DNA of 64,000 nucleotides, from NCBI RefSeq assembly GCF_900163715.1, contig NZ_FWFF01000014.1, positions 142,154 to 206,153 of the forward strand. The letters run 5' to 3'. Under the pieces are notes generated by a model. That model made no database searches and was not told where the DNA came from. It saw only the letters and a list, made by a program, of their open reading frames with translations. The position numbers were made by a program, and so were the translations under genes. Positions 27,887 through 37,493 of this stretch are shown here, piece by piece. The stretch comes from Brevibacterium yomogidense (GTDB lineage: Bacteria; Actinomycetota; Actinomycetes; Actinomycetales; Brevibacteriaceae). Within the stretch, counting starts at the first letter, position 1, and each line of letters opens with the position of its first letter.

Positions 27887-28769
27887 CACCGCCGCTCGGG
27901 GGCACCAACCCGAAGTCGTCCTCGTGACCGGGATGTCCGGCGCAGGCAAGACGACGGCCGCACGCGTCCTCGAGGACCTCGACTGGTTCGTGGTCGACAA
28001 CCTTCCGGCCCAGATGATCCCTGCGCTGCTCGAACTCGTCGGTCGTGCCGAAGGGGCGCTGCCCAAGGTCGCGATCGTCACGGACATCCGCGGACGCGGC
28101 ACGCAGCGGACGGACCTGTCGACGGCCGTCGACGAATACCTGCACCAGGGCGTCGCCCTGCGGGTCCTCTTCCTCGACGCCGGCGACGACATGCTGGTGC
28201 GGCGGTACGAATCCGTCCGGCGCCCTCATCCCATCCAGGGCGAGGGCACGCTGCTCGACGGGATCTCCGCAGAGCGCGCGGTGCTGGAGAACCTGCGCCA
28301 CCGCGCCGACGTCGTCATCGACACCTCCGACCTCAACATCCACGAACTGGGCCGCGAGGTGCGCAGCGCCTTCGCCGACAACGGCGGCGACGCGCTGCGC
28401 ATCACCGTCCTGAGCTTCGGTTTCAAGTACGGGATCCCGAAGGACGCGGACCATGTGGCGGACGTGCGGTTCCTGCCGAACCCCCACTGGGTCCCGCACC
28501 TGCGCCCGTTCAACGGCACGGATTCGGAAGTGGCGGACTACGTCTTCCAGAAGCCGAACGCCTCCGCATTCCTCGATGACTACACCCGCGCGCTGGCGAC
28601 CGCGGTCGCCGGGTACCTGGACGAGGGACGTGCCTTCGCGACCGTCGCACTGGGCTGCACGGGCGGCAAGCACCGCTCCGTCGCGATGTCAGAAGAGCTC
28701 GCCCGCCGCCTGCGCCAGGCGACGGGCGTGCGGGTCTCGGTCCGGCATCGGGACCTCGGCAGTGAGTGA
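27876..28769 (+). CDS. rapZ: RapZ/YvcJ-type nucleotide-binding protein
   Basis: The 297-residue P-loop protein has GMSGAGKTT at 19-27, the family landmarks LEDLDWFVVDNLP and TDIRGRG, and the C-terminal GCTGGKHRSV. In E. coli RapZ regulates the small RNA GlmZ; in Gram-positives the YvcJ form binds and hydrolyses nucleotides and its role is less clear. The block rapZ-yvcK-whiA is a conserved cluster. The ATG lies inside the end of uvrC. Confidence 0.94.
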   Translation: MTADTAARGHQPEVVLVTGMSGAGKTTAARVLEDLDWFVVDNLPAQMIPALLELVGRAEGALPKVAIVTDIRGRGTQRTDLSTAVDEYLHQGVALRVLFLDAGDDMLVRRYESVRRPHPIQGEGTLLDGISAERAVLENLRHRADVVIDTSDLNIHELGREVRSAFADNGGDALRITVLSFGFKYGIPKDADHVADVRFLPNPHWVPHLRPFNGTDSEVADYVFQKPNASAFLDDYTRALATAVAGYLDEGRAFATVALGCTGGKHRSVAMSEELARRLRQATGVRVSVRHRDLGSE

Positions 28770-28775
28770 GGGATC

Positions 28776-29840
28776 ATGAGCGCACACGGAGCACCTGACA
28801 TGGGGCGGGCCCCCAGTACCGAAGAGCTGCCGCTGCTGCTGGGCGGCGTCTTCGGCCGCAAGCACGACGAGCACGGGCGCAGGGACGAGCCGCGCATCGT
28901 GAGCTTCGGCGGCGGTCACGGCCTCTACGCGGCGCTGCGCGCCTTCCGCCTCATCACGGAGAACCTCACCGCGGTGGTGACGGTCGCAGACGACGGCGGG
29001 TCATCGGGCCGGCTCCGCAGTGAACTGGGCGGTCTGCCGCCGGGAGATCTGCGGATGGCGCTCGCGGCGCTCTGCGACGACGGGGAGTGGGGACGCGTCT
29101 GGCGCGACGTGATCCAGCACCGCTTCACGTCTGCCGGTTCTCTCGAGGGGCATGCTGTGGGGAACCTCCTCATCGCGGCGCTGTGGCAGATCCACGACGA
29201 CCATGTGGTCGGACTCGACTGGATCGCCCGACTGCTGCGCGCCCACGGCAGGGTCCTGCCCATGTCGTCGCTGCCGCTGACGATCGAGGCGGACGTCCAG
29301 TCCGCTCCGAACGAACCGACGACGGTCATCCGCGGTCAGTCCGTCCTGGCGGCGACGCCCGGCAGAGTGACCGAGGTGCGACTGGACCCCGGCTCCCCGC
29401 CGGCCCGCAGCGAGACGATCGCGGCCGTCCAGCAGGCCGACGTCCTCAACCTGGGGCCCGGCTCGTGGTACACATCGGTTATGCCGCACCTCCTGGTGCC
29501 GGATCTGGCCCGGGCGATCTGCGAATCGGACGCGCTGCGCACGCTCACGCTGAATCTGGGTGCCGCACCGGGGGAGACGGCGGATCTGTCCCTGGTCGAT
29601 CACCTGCAGTCCCTGCACAACCATGCACCGGAGCTCAGACTCGACTACGTCCTCGTCGATGCGGTGGCCGCGGCGGGCGAGCCCGCGCTCGTCGACATCG
29701 CCGCGTCGCTTTTCGGGGCGACGGTGCGCACCCATCCGCTCACCTCACGGCGGCCCCGCCAGCACGACAGCCTCAAGCTGGCGGCCTGCTACCGTGACAT
29801 GCTGCTGGACTCCGGGCTGCTCGCGGAGGAGCAGTGGTGA
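28776..29840 (+). CDS. yvcK: YvcK/CofD-like gluconeogenesis factor
   Basis: The 354-residue protein has the CofD-like fold motifs [36 protein letters not shown] and LGPGSWYTS. YvcK homologues bind UDP-sugars and influence carbon flux to the cell wall; in mycobacteria the orthologue CuvA is needed for envelope integrity. The ~40-residue N-terminus before the core is poorly conserved, so the ATG at 28800 is an alternative. The gene follows rapZ by 6 nt. Confidence 0.92.
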   Translation: MSAHGAPDMGRAPSTEELPLLLGGVFGRKHDEHGRRDEPRIVSFGGGHGLYAALRAFRLITENLTAVVTVADDGGSSGRLRSELGGLPPGDLRMALAALCDDGEWGRVWRDVIQHRFTSAGSLEGHAVGNLLIAALWQIHDDHVVGLDWIARLLRAHGRVLPMSSLPLTIEADVQSAPNEPTTVIRGQSVLAATPGRVTEVRLDPGSPPARSETIAAVQQADVLNLGPGSWYTSVMPHLLVPDLARAICESDALRTLTLNLGAAPGETADLSLVDHLQSLHNHAPELRLDYVLVDAVAAAGEPALVDIAASLFGATVRTHPLTSRRPRQHDSLKLAACYRDMLLDSGLLAEEQW

Positions 29841-29871
29841 CGGACGACAGAACGAAGGAGGCGGAGTGCCC

Positions 29872-30855
29872 ATGGCACTGACCGCGCAGGTCAAGGACGA
29901 GGTCGCTCGGTTCGATGTGATGCGGGTGTCCGCCCGGAAGGCGGAGGTGTCGGCGATGCTCAGGTTCGCCGGGGCCCTGCACCTGTCGGGCGGATCCATC
30001 CTCATCGAGGCGGAGCTGGACACCGCCGCCGCCGCTCGGCGACTCCGCGGGGAGATCCACGATCTCTTCGGGCACGCATCGGAGATCATCGCGATCACGG
30101 GCAGCGGCCTGCGGCGGGGGAGCAGGTACATGGTCCGCGTGACCGCCAACGGCGCCGCACTCGCGCGGCAGGCGGGCCTGCTCGACGCCCGGGGCCGCCC
30201 CGTGCGCGGACTCCCGTCGACCATCGTCAACGGCGCGGTGGCCGACTGCGAGGCCGCGTGGCGGGGCGCCTTCCTCGCGCACGGATCCCTCACGGAACCG
30301 GGTCGCTCTGCGGCACTGGAGATCACCTGCCCCGGTCCGGAGGCGGCGCTCGCACTGGTGGGAGCCGCTCGTCGCCTCTCCATCACGGCGAAGGCGCGCG
30401 AGGTGCGCGGCACCGATCGCGTCGTCATCCGCGACGGCGACGCGATCGCGGCACTGCTGACCCGGATGGGTGCCCACGATGCTGTGCTGGTCTGGGAGGA
30501 GCGCCGCATGCGCCGCGAGGTGCGGGCGACCGCGAACCGCCTGGCGAACTTCGACGATGCGAACCTGCGCCGGTCGGCACGCGCCGCGGTGGCCGCCGGG
30601 GCGCGCGTCGAACGGGCGCTGGAGATCCTCGGCGACGACGTGGCAGAGCACCTCCGCTATGCGGGGACGCTGCGGCTCACCCACAAGCAGGCTTCTCTCG
30701 AGGAGCTCGGCCAGCTCGCGGATCCCGTCATGACGAAGGACGCGGTCGCCGGTCGCATCCGACGACTCCTCGCGACCGCGGACAAGCGGGCGGAGGAGAT
30801 AGGCATCCCCGGCACGGACGCGCACCTCACATCGGAGATGCTCGAAGAGGAATGA
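29872..30855 (+). CDS. whiA: WhiA family DNA-binding protein
   Basis: WhiA joins a LAGLIDADG-homing-endonuclease-like N-terminal domain to a C-terminal helix-turn-helix. The 327 residues equal the usual length; [25 protein letters not shown] and [12 protein letters not shown] mark the N-terminal half, and [19 protein letters not shown] with [16 protein letters not shown] [11 protein letters not shown] the HTH. It controls sporulation genes in Streptomyces but is also present in non-sporulators, where it affects division. ATG 29872 has AAGGAGG and GGAG upstream. Confidence 0.95.
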   Translation: MALTAQVKDEVARFDVMRVSARKAEVSAMLRFAGALHLSGGSILIEAELDTAAAARRLRGEIHDLFGHASEIIAITGSGLRRGSRYMVRVTANGAALARQAGLLDARGRPVRGLPSTIVNGAVADCEAAWRGAFLAHGSLTEPGRSAALEITCPGPEAALALVGAARRLSITAKAREVRGTDRVVIRDGDAIAALLTRMGAHDAVLVWEERRMRREVRATANRLANFDDANLRRSARAAVAAGARVERALEILGDDVAEHLRYAGTLRLTHKQASLEELGQLADPVMTKDAVAGRIRRLLATADKRAEEIGIPGTDAHLTSEMLEEE

Positions 30856-30869
30856 GAGGAGCTCCACCC

Positions 30870-31874
30870 ATGACCACTCGCATCGGCATCAACGGCTTCG
30901 GACGCATCGGACGGTCCTTCCTGCGCCAGTCACTGGCCGCGGACGGCGTCGACGTCGTCGCGGTGAACGATCTCACCGACAACGGATCACTCGCCCACCT
31001 GCTGAAGTACGACTCCGTCTGGGGCCGGATCGGCGCGGAGGTGACGCACGACGACAGCTCCCTCATCGTCGACGGCCGCAGCATCCGCGCGACGGACCAC
31101 TCCGTCCCCGCAGACATCCCGTGGGCCGAATACGGCGTCGACGTCGTCATCGAGGCGACCGGTCGCTTCAAGACCGCTGATCAGGCCCGGGGCCACCTGG
31201 AGGCGGGCGCGAAGTCCGTCATCCTCTCCTCGCCCGGCAAGGGGATCGACGGGATGTTCGTGATGGGCGTCAACCACACGGACTTCGACCCGGCCCAGCA
31301 CACGATCATCTCGAACGCCTCGTGCACGACGAACTGCCTCGCACCGGTCGCGAAGGTACTGCATGAGGGCGTCGGCATCCGGTCGGGCCTCATGACCACG
31401 GTGCACGCGTACACGGGCGACCAGCGGCTGGTCGACGGCAACCACAAGGACCCCCGCCGTGCGCGGGCCGCTGCGGTCAATGTCGTCCCGACCACGACCG
31501 GCGCCGCCGCCGCGGTGGGCCGGGTCCTGCCGGAGCTCGACGGACGCCTCAGCGGCATCGCCGTCCGCGTGCCGGTCCCGACAGGCTCGCTCGTGGACCT
31601 CGTCTTCACCCCGGAACGGGCGACCGATGTCGCCGAGGTGAACGCGCTGCTGCGCGACGCCGCGGCAGGCGAGCTCGCCGGGATCCTGGCCTACACCGAG
31701 GACCCCATCGTCTCCTCCGACATCGTCATGGACGACCACTCGGCGGTCGTCGACGGCCTGCTCACGGAGCAGGTGGGCGACCAGATCAAGGTGATCGCCT
31801 GGTACGACAACGAATGGGGCTACTCGCACCGTCTGCTCGACCTCGCCGCGTACATCGGCACAGAGCTCTCCTGA
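30870..31874 (+). CDS. gap: Glyceraldehyde-3-phosphate dehydrogenase
   Basis: GAPDH oxidises glyceraldehyde 3-phosphate with NAD+ and phosphate in glycolysis. The 334-residue protein has the Rossmann start GINGFGRIGR, an Asp after the second strand (VAVNDL) that favours NAD, and the catalytic C152 in SNASCTTNCLAP. Start ATG 30870 has AGGAG 8 nt upstream. It begins the glycolytic run gap-pgk-tpiA-secG and follows whiA by 14 nt. Confidence 0.98.
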   Translation: MTTRIGINGFGRIGRSFLRQSLAADGVDVVAVNDLTDNGSLAHLLKYDSVWGRIGAEVTHDDSSLIVDGRSIRATDHSVPADIPWAEYGVDVVIEATGRFKTADQARGHLEAGAKSVILSSPGKGIDGMFVMGVNHTDFDPAQHTIISNASCTTNCLAPVAKVLHEGVGIRSGLMTTVHAYTGDQRLVDGNHKDPRRARAAAVNVVPTTTGAAAAVGRVLPELDGRLSGIAVRVPVPTGSLVDLVFTPERATDVAEVNALLRDAAAGELAGILAYTEDPIVSSDIVMDDHSAVVDGLLTEQVGDQIKVIAWYDNEWGYSHRLLDLAAYIGTELS

Positions 31875-31911
31875 GGCCGTCCAGGCCCGTGTCCAGCCCG
31901 AAAGGAACCCC

Positions 31912-33135
31912 ATGCTGACCCTCACTCCCTCCGTCGACGTCGCGAGCCGGCGCGTGCTCGTGCGCAGCGACCTCAACGTCCCCCTGGCGGACGGCGCCAT
32001 CGCGGACCGCGGTCGGATCACGGCGTCGGCCCCGACCATCCGCTCGCTCGCCGAGGCCGGGGCCCGCGTGATCGTCGTCGCCCACCTGGGAAGGCCGAAG
32101 GGCGCACCGGTGGCCGAGCTGACGCTCGCTCCCGTCGCCGAGGCCCTGGCCGAGGAGATCGGACGGCCCGTCGCCTTCGCGTCGGACACGGTGGGGGAGT
32201 CGGCCCGGGCTGCTGTGGATGCACTCGCCGACGGCGACGTCGTCCTGCTGGAGAACCTGCGGTTCAACGCGGGGGAGACGGCGAAGGACGATGCGGAGCG
32301 CGGAGCGTTCGCCCGGCAGCTCGCACAGTTCGCGGATCTCTTCGTGTCGGATGGGTTCGGCGTAGTCCACCGCAAGCAGGCGAGCGTCTTCGATGTGGCG
32401 CGCCTCGTCCCGGCCTACGCGGGCGGACTCGTGGCCGCTGAGGTGGAGGTCTCACGCAGGCTGCTGGAGGACCCGGCCCGCCCGTATGCCGTGGTGCTGG
32501 GCGGATCGAAGGTCTCGGACAAGCTGGGCGTGATCGACAGCCTGCTGGACCGTGCCGACCTGCTCGCGATCGGCGGCGGGATGGTGTTCACGTTCCTCAA
32601 GGCGCAGGGCCATGCGATCGGGGCGAGTCTCGTGGAGGAGGACCAGCTCGACACGGTGCGGGGATACCTGGCCAAGGCCGCGGAGAAGGGCGTGGAGATC
32701 CTCCTGCCCCAGGACATCGTCATGGCGGCCTCGTTCGACCGCGACGCGGACCACTGGACGGTCGAGGTCGACGCGCTCGAATCGACGCCCGCCGGAGCGG
32801 CCGCACTCGGACTGGACATCGGACCGCGCGCGGCCGCCGCCTATGCGGAGCGGATCCGTTCCGCGCAGACGGTGTTCTGGAACGGCCCCATGGGCGTCTT
32901 CGAGTTCCCCGCGTTCGCCGCAGGCACGAAGGCGGTGGCTGAAGCACTCACGAGCGCACACGGCGGTCGCGCGGACGGCAGGCTGACCGTGGTCGGCGGC
33001 GGCGATTCCGCCGCCGCGGTCCGCGCACTCGGCTTCGCAGACGTTGACTTCGGACACATCTCGACCGGCGGGGGCGCCTCGCTCGAATTCCTCGAGGGGC
33101 GCACCCTCCCCGGCCTCGACGTCCTGGAGGGATGA
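31912..33135 (+). CDS. pgk: Phosphoglycerate kinase
   Basis: Pgk transfers phosphate from 1,3-bisphosphoglycerate to ADP. The 407-residue two-lobed enzyme shows [12 protein letters not shown], the substrate-binding [10 protein letters not shown], hinge [23 protein letters not shown] and the nucleotide site NGPMGVFE with [15 protein letters not shown] precedes the ATG. tpiA starts 3 nt after the stop. Confidence 0.98.
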   Translation: MLTLTPSVDVASRRVLVRSDLNVPLADGAIADRGRITASAPTIRSLAEAGARVIVVAHLGRPKGAPVAELTLAPVAEALAEEIGRPVAFASDTVGESARAAVDALADGDVVLLENLRFNAGETAKDDAERGAFARQLAQFADLFVSDGFGVVHRKQASVFDVARLVPAYAGGLVAAEVEVSRRLLEDPARPYAVVLGGSKVSDKLGVIDSLLDRADLLAIGGGMVFTFLKAQGHAIGASLVEEDQLDTVRGYLAKAAEKGVEILLPQDIVMAASFDRDADHWTVEVDALESTPAGAAALGLDIGPRAAAAYAERIRSAQTVFWNGPMGVFEFPAFAAGTKAVAEALTSAHGGRADGRLTVVGGGDSAAAVRALGFADVDFGHISTGGGASLEFLEGRTLPGLDVLEG

Positions 33136-33138
33136 CTC

Positions 33139-33957
33139 ATGGCACAGGCACAGACACCAGCGCAGGCACAGGCGCAGCGCACTCCGCTCATCGCGGGGAA
33201 CTGGAAGATGAACCTCGACCACTTCGAGGCACTGACACTCGTGCAGAAGCTCGCCTGGGCACTGCGGGACGCGAAGGTGGATCTCAGCGCCATCGACGTC
33301 GCGCTGCTGCCCCCCTTCACGGACATCCGCTCCGTCCAGACCCTGGTGCAGGGCGAGAAGATGGATCTGGCCTACGGCTCCCAGGACCTCTCACAGCACG
33401 ACGCGGGCGCGTACACCGGAGACGTCTCCGGTGCGTTCCTCACACGACTCGGCTGCCAGTACGCCCTCGTCGGGCACAGCGAACGGCGGGAGCACCACGC
33501 CGAGGACGACGCGCAGGTGCGCGCGAAGCTCACCGCAGCCCTGCGGCACGGCCTGACTCCCATCCTCTGCGTGGGCGAAGCGCTCGACGTGCGCCGGGCC
33601 GGGGACCACATCAGCCACGTCCTGGCACAGGTGGATGCCGCACTCGACGGCTCCTCGGCAGATGACCTGGCAGGACTCGTCATCGCCTACGAACCCGTGT
33701 GGGCCATCGGCACGGGAGAGACCGCCGGCCCGGCCGAGGCGCAGGAGATGGCCGCTGCCATCCGCGCGCGCGTCGTCGAGACGCACGGTACGACATGCGG
33801 CGATTCGACACGAATCCTGTACGGCGGCAGCGTCAAGACGGACAACGCCGCCGCGATCGTGTCAGCCGACGACGTCGACGGAGCACTCGTCGGGGGAGCT
33901 AGTCTCGACCCGACGGGATTCGCTGACCTCATCGCCGCAGTACACCGAGTAGACTGA
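33139..33957 (+). CDS. tpiA: Triosephosphate isomerase
   Basis: TpiA interconverts dihydroxyacetone phosphate and glyceraldehyde 3-phosphate. The 272-residue barrel has Lys23 in GNWKMN, the catalytic His in VGHSERRE, the catalytic Glu and loop 6 in [10 protein letters not shown], and YGGSVKTDN. The first 13 residues are an Ala/Gln-rich low-complexity extension ([13 protein letters not shown]). GGAGG at 33126-33130 supports the start. Confidence 0.98.
   Translation: MAQAQTPAQAQAQRTPLIAGNWKMNLDHFEALTLVQKLAWALRDAKVDLSAIDVALLPPFTDIRSVQTLVQGEKMDLAYGSQDLSQHDAGAYTGDVSGAFLTRLGCQYALVGHSERREHHAEDDAQVRAKLTAALRHGLTPILCVGEALDVRRAGDHISHVLAQVDAALDGSSADDLAGLVIAYEPVWAIGTGETAGPAEAQEMAAAIRARVVETHGTTCGDSTRILYGGSVKTDNAAAIVSADDVDGALVGGASLDPTGFADLIAAVHRVD
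33950..33955 (+). promoter_or_regulatory. Possible -10 element of secG
   Basis: TAGACT overlaps the tpiA stop region and lies 9 nt before the secG ATG. secG could also be read from the glycolytic operon alone. Confidence 0.3.
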
Positions 33958-33964
33958 GGTCATT

Positions 33965-34207
33965 ATGGAGATCCTCAACTGGACGCTGATCGCGCTCCTC
34001 ACCCTCACCAGTGCCTTCCTGATCCTTCTCATCCTCATGCACAAGGGGAAGGGCGGAGGCATGTCGGACATGTTCGGCGGCGGTATGAGCTCGTCGCTCG
34101 GTTCGTCGGGTGTCGCAGAGCGGAACCTCAATCGGTTCACCACGCTGGTGGCGATCGTCTGGGTGGCGAGCATCATCCTTCTCGGCGTCGTCGTCCGCTT
34201 CACCTGA
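33965..34207 (+). CDS. secG: Preprotein translocase subunit SecG
   Basis: SecG is the small SecYEG subunit that helps export through the Sec channel. The 80-residue protein has two membrane helices joined by a Gly/Met/Ser-rich cytoplasmic loop (HKGKGGGMSDMFGGGM), which is diagnostic. It ends the glycolytic operon, as in many actinobacteria, and is followed by a strong bidirectional terminator. Confidence 0.95.
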   Translation: MEILNWTLIALLTLTSAFLILLILMHKGKGGGMSDMFGGGMSSSLGSSGVAERNLNRFTTLVAIVWVASIILLGVVVRFT

Positions 34208-34224
34208 ACCAGCACCGCACACGG

Positions 34225-34254
34225 AAGGCCCGGAGGAATTCTCCTCCGGGCCTT
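34225..34254. terminator. Terminator between secG and pgi
   Basis: A perfect 13-bp stem (AAGGCCCGGAGGA and its complement) with loop ATTC separates convergent secG and pgi. Confidence 0.8.
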
Positions 34255-34291
34255 CGTCGTCTGCAGAGACGTCGTCATCTGCGGAGCAGCG

Positions 34292-36325
34292 TCAGCGGGC
34301 GCGCTCGTCCGTATCGGTTCCCGTGACGGTGTCCGCTGCTTCGTCCGTCTCCGCTGAGACCTCCGATTCGACGGGGGCGTCCGATTCAGCATGGGCGTCC
34401 GGTTCAGCGATGCTGTCGACCTCGCCGACCGGATCAGCCTCATCGATGGCGTCTGCTTCATCGATGGCGTCTGCTTCATCGGCGGCGTCCGCTTCATCGA
34501 CGGCGTCCACGTCGTCGGCCGCGTCCACCGTGTCGACGGGATCCGCTCCTTCGTCTCCGGCTTCCGAGGGCTCTTCGGCCGCAGCGACCTCGTCCTCGGG
34601 CCGGCGCGGTGCCGCATCGGGCAGCGATTCGATCGCGGCGAGCAGATGCGCCACGCCGGCCTGGCGGTCCGTGAGCGTCAGATGGACGACGCGGCGGCCG
34701 AGGTCCGCGAGCACCTGCGCATCGCCGTCGGCCTGAGCGGTCTGCAGTCGGGCGAAGTCGAAGCCGGCCTCGGGCACGTCGACCGTCGGTCCGGAGTCAG
34801 GATCAGCGGAGATGAAGAGGAACGTCCCATCAGGACGCCCGCCTTTGTGGAACTGGCCCGTCGAGTGGAGGTACCGAGGCCCCCATCCGAAGGTGACGGT
34901 TCCACCCGACTTCCGGGCGAGCAGTTCGCGCAGCGAGGCCGCGGCCTCATCGTGCTCGGCACTCAGGAACGCCTGCACGGCGAGGTAGCCGTCCTCGTCG
35001 TCCGGGGACGGGAAGAGGCCGGCGACGGTCGAGGCGAGAGACTGCCCGGCATCGCCGGCACCCGCAGGTTCGTCTGCATCGGAGTCCGTCGCTGTGCGCC
35101 CCGGGGCGTCCTCACCGGCGGACACCGGTGCGCTCTCCAGCGCCCGGACGATGACGGGACCATCGACGAGGGTCGGTGCGGCCTCGTCGTCGTCCTGCGC
35201 TGACGCATCGGACTGCAGCAGGGCGCGTGCACGCTCCTTGGCATCCTCCACATCCGGCTGGTTGAAGGGATCGACGCCGATGCCCGCGCACAGCAGCGCG
35301 GTCGCGGTCTCCCACACCAGCAGCTGAGAGCCCAGCGGGGCCTCGTAGGAGACGGCCACACCGGAGATCGGCTGATGCGTCCCGATCGCCGGTCCGAGGT
35401 ACCCGAGCGCGGTGGCCGCGTGCGCGTCCTCGAAGCCGGGCGCTTCCACGGATCCGCACGCGACGGGAAGCATGCCCACCCCGTCCTTGCCGGACGACTC
35501 AGCGATCAGCTGCTCGAGCCAGCCCGGGAGCCCGGCGAGGGAATCGTCGGTCGCGGCCATCGCCAGGGTGCGCACGCCGCGAGCGTGCGCGGCCGTCAGC
35601 AGCGCACCGATGCGCAGAGCAGGATTGTCCGGATCGTCCGTGCGCACTGCGTCTGCGACCGCGGCGGCCTCGTCGACGACCTGCTGGACGTCCGCTCCTG
35701 CGAGCCCGGCGGGGACCAGCCCGAACGCGGCGAGTGCGCTGTAGCGTCCCCCGACGCTGGGATCCGTGAGGAAGACGCGGCGCCATCCCTCCTCCAGCGC
35801 CTGCTCGGCCATGGGGGTGTCGGGGTCCGTCACCGCGATCAGTCGGCCGCGGGGCTCGATGCCCGCGGCCAGCAGGGCCTGGGCGAACGCCGAGGCCGCG
35901 CAGACCGTCTCGATCGTCGTGCCGGACTTCGTGGCGACGACCATGGCCGACCGCTCGAGGTCCCCGCCATCGCTGAGCGCGGAGATGGCCAGCGGGTCCG
36001 TGCTGTCGAGGACGACCAGGTCCGCATCGTGTGCTCGTGCGATGACTTCTGCGCCCAGGGACGAACCGCCCATCCCCGCGAGGATGATGCGGTCGACGCC
36101 GTCCTCAGCGAGCTCGGCGCGCAGGGTGTCGATCTGCTCGATGAGTCCGGCGGCGCGCGTGTGCAGGTCGGTCCAGCCCAGACGCGTCGCGGCGAGCTCT
36201 GCGGCCTCCGGGCCCCAGACCGTCGCATCGCGCTGCGCGATGCGGGAGGCGAGGCGCAGGTCCACCATGCGGGTCAGCTCCGCCTCGAACACGTCGGGGG
36301 CCGGGAATCCGATGTCTGTGGTCAT
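34292..36325 (-). CDS. pgi: Glucose-6-phosphate isomerase with acidic repeat tail
   Basis: Pgi interconverts glucose 6-phosphate and fructose 6-phosphate. The first ~560 of 677 residues are the enzyme, with two sugar-isomerase domains (GMGGSSLGAEVIARAH, VVATKSGTTIET, GGRYSALAAFGL, VDPFNQPDVEDAK). An Ala/Asp-rich insertion lies near residues 435-465, and a ~110-residue C-terminal tail is built from EADAID-type hexapeptides. The ATG at 36325 has AAGGAG 6 nt upstream. It follows tal by 10 nt. Confidence 0.93.
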   Translation of the reverse strand: MTTDIGFPAPDVFEAELTRMVDLRLASRIAQRDATVWGPEAAELAATRLGWTDLHTRAAGLIEQIDTLRAELAEDGVDRIILAGMGGSSLGAEVIARAHDADLVVLDSTDPLAISALSDGGDLERSAMVVATKSGTTIETVCAASAFAQALLAAGIEPRGRLIAVTDPDTPMAEQALEEGWRRVFLTDPSVGGRYSALAAFGLVPAGLAGADVQQVVDEAAAVADAVRTDDPDNPALRIGALLTAAHARGVRTLAMAATDDSLAGLPGWLEQLIAESSGKDGVGMLPVACGSVEAPGFEDAHAATALGYLGPAIGTHQPISGVAVSYEAPLGSQLLVWETATALLCAGIGVDPFNQPDVEDAKERARALLQSDASAQDDDEAAPTLVDGPVIVRALESAPVSAGEDAPGRTATDSDADEPAGAGDAGQSLASTVAGLFPSPDDEDGYLAVQAFLSAEHDEAAASLRELLARKSGGTVTFGWGPRYLHSTGQFHKGGRPDGTFLFISADPDSGPTVDVPEAGFDFARLQTAQADGDAQVLADLGRRVVHLTLTDRQAGVAHLLAAIESLPDAAPRRPEDEVAAAEEPSEAGDEGADPVDTVDAADDVDAVDEADAADEADAIDEADAIDEADPVGEVDSIAEPDAHAESDAPVESEVSAETDEAADTVTGTDTDERAR
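34441..34512. repeat. 18-bp coding tandem repeat in the pgi tail
   Basis: Four units of 18 bp; the first two (catcgatggcgtctgctt) are identical and the next two diverge. On the minus strand they encode acidic hexapeptides such as EADAID. Confidence 0.85.
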
Positions 36326-36335
36326 CGCTGCTCCT

Positions 36336-37493
36336 TCACTCGTCGGAGCGGCCCGAGGCTGTGCCGCTCGCGTCTGTCCCGTCCGCACCCGCGAGCCGAC
36401 CGGCCACTGTGGCGACCAGCTCGTCCCAGCTCGCGGAGAACTTCTCGAGGCCCTCGCGCTCCAGCTTGTCCATCACGTCGGCGTAATCGATGCCGAGCCC
36501 GGAGAGCGAGTCGAAGTGCGCGTCGGCCGCGACATAGGTGCCGGGCATCGAGTCACCGCCGACGGTGCCGTGGTCGGCGAACGCGTCGAGGGTCTTCTCC
36601 GGCATCGTGTTCACGGTGTCCGGCGTCACGAGCCCGGTCACGTACATCGTGTCCGGGTAGGAGGGATCCTTCGTCCCCGTCGAGGCCCAGAGCAGCCGCT
36701 GTGCGCGGGCGCCTGCGGCCTCGAGGACCCGGAAGCGCTCCGAGTCGAACACCTGCGAGCGCACGCGGTGAGTGAGTCGGCAGTTGGCCAGTCCCGCCTC
36801 GCCCCGCAGGCCGGATGCCTGCTCCGTGCCGATCGAAGCGAGACGGGCATCGACCTCCGCGTCGATCCGGGACACGAAGACGGAGGCGACGGAGTGCAGG
36901 GTCGAGAGGTCGACTCCGGCCTCGCGGGCCCGCTCGAGTCCGGAGAGGTAGGCCTCGACGACCTTCCGGTACTGGTCGAGGCTGAAGATCAGCGTGACGT
37001 TGACGCTGATCCCGCGCTCCAGGACACGAGGGATGGCGAAGACGCCCTCTTCAGTCGCGGGGATCTTGATCATGACGTTGGGACGGTCCACGGCCGAGGC
37101 GAGACGGCTGGCCGCCTCGATCGTTCCCTCGCCGTCGTGGGCCAGGGACGGGGACACCTCGAGGGAGACGCGCCCGTCGGCGCCCTCTGTGCGCTGCCAG
37201 ACGGGCTCGAGCAGATCACAGGCCGCACGGACGTCGGCCACGGTCAGCGCGTCGATCGCCTCCTCGGGGGAGACCCCGGCCCGTGCCAGTTCGTCCGTCT
37301 GCTCCGTGTACGCGGCGTCGGAGGCGATCGCGGATGCGAAGATCGTCGGGTTCGTCGTGACTCCGACGATCGAGCGCGTCTCGACCAGTTCGGCCAGCGA
37401 CCCCGATTCGAGGCGCGTGCGCGACAGGTCGTCGAGCCACACGGAGACGCCGGCGGCGCTCAGTTCTGCGAGCGGTGCGTTCTGCTGCATCAT
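36336..37493 (-). CDS. tal: Transaldolase
   Basis: Transaldolase moves a dihydroxyacetone unit between sugar phosphates in the non-oxidative pentose phosphate pathway. The 385-residue barrel has the Schiff-base lysine in NVMIKIPATEEG, the early WLDDLSRTRL and TTNPTIFASAI, and ASTGTKDPSYPDTMY near the end; this is the longer actinobacterial form. The start overlaps the tkt stop; ATG 37493 and ATG 37490 are adjacent, and GGGAAGG fits the second slightly better. Confidence 0.96.
   Translation of the reverse strand: MMQQNAPLAELSAAGVSVWLDDLSRTRLESGSLAELVETRSIVGVTTNPTIFASAIASDAAYTEQTDELARAGVSPEEAIDALTVADVRAACDLLEPVWQRTEGADGRVSLEVSPSLAHDGEGTIEAASRLASAVDRPNVMIKIPATEEGVFAIPRVLERGISVNVTLIFSLDQYRKVVEAYLSGLERAREAGVDLSTLHSVASVFVSRIDAEVDARLASIGTEQASGLRGEAGLANCRLTHRVRSQVFDSERFRVLEAAGARAQRLLWASTGTKDPSYPDTMYVTGLVTPDTVNTMPEKTLDAFADHGTVGGDSMPGTYVAADAHFDSLSGLGIDYADVMDKLEREGLEKFSASWDELVATVAGRLAGADGTDASGTASGRSDE

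Noticed and set aside
29872..30855. Reading whiA as evidence of sporulation
   Set aside because: WhiA is conserved in non-sporulating Gram-positives and no other sporulation gene is present here.
34441..34512. Regular repeats that could suggest a CRISPR array
   Set aside because: The 18-bp units are adjacent without spacers and in frame inside pgi, so they are coding tandem repeats. No CRISPR array was seen in the window.
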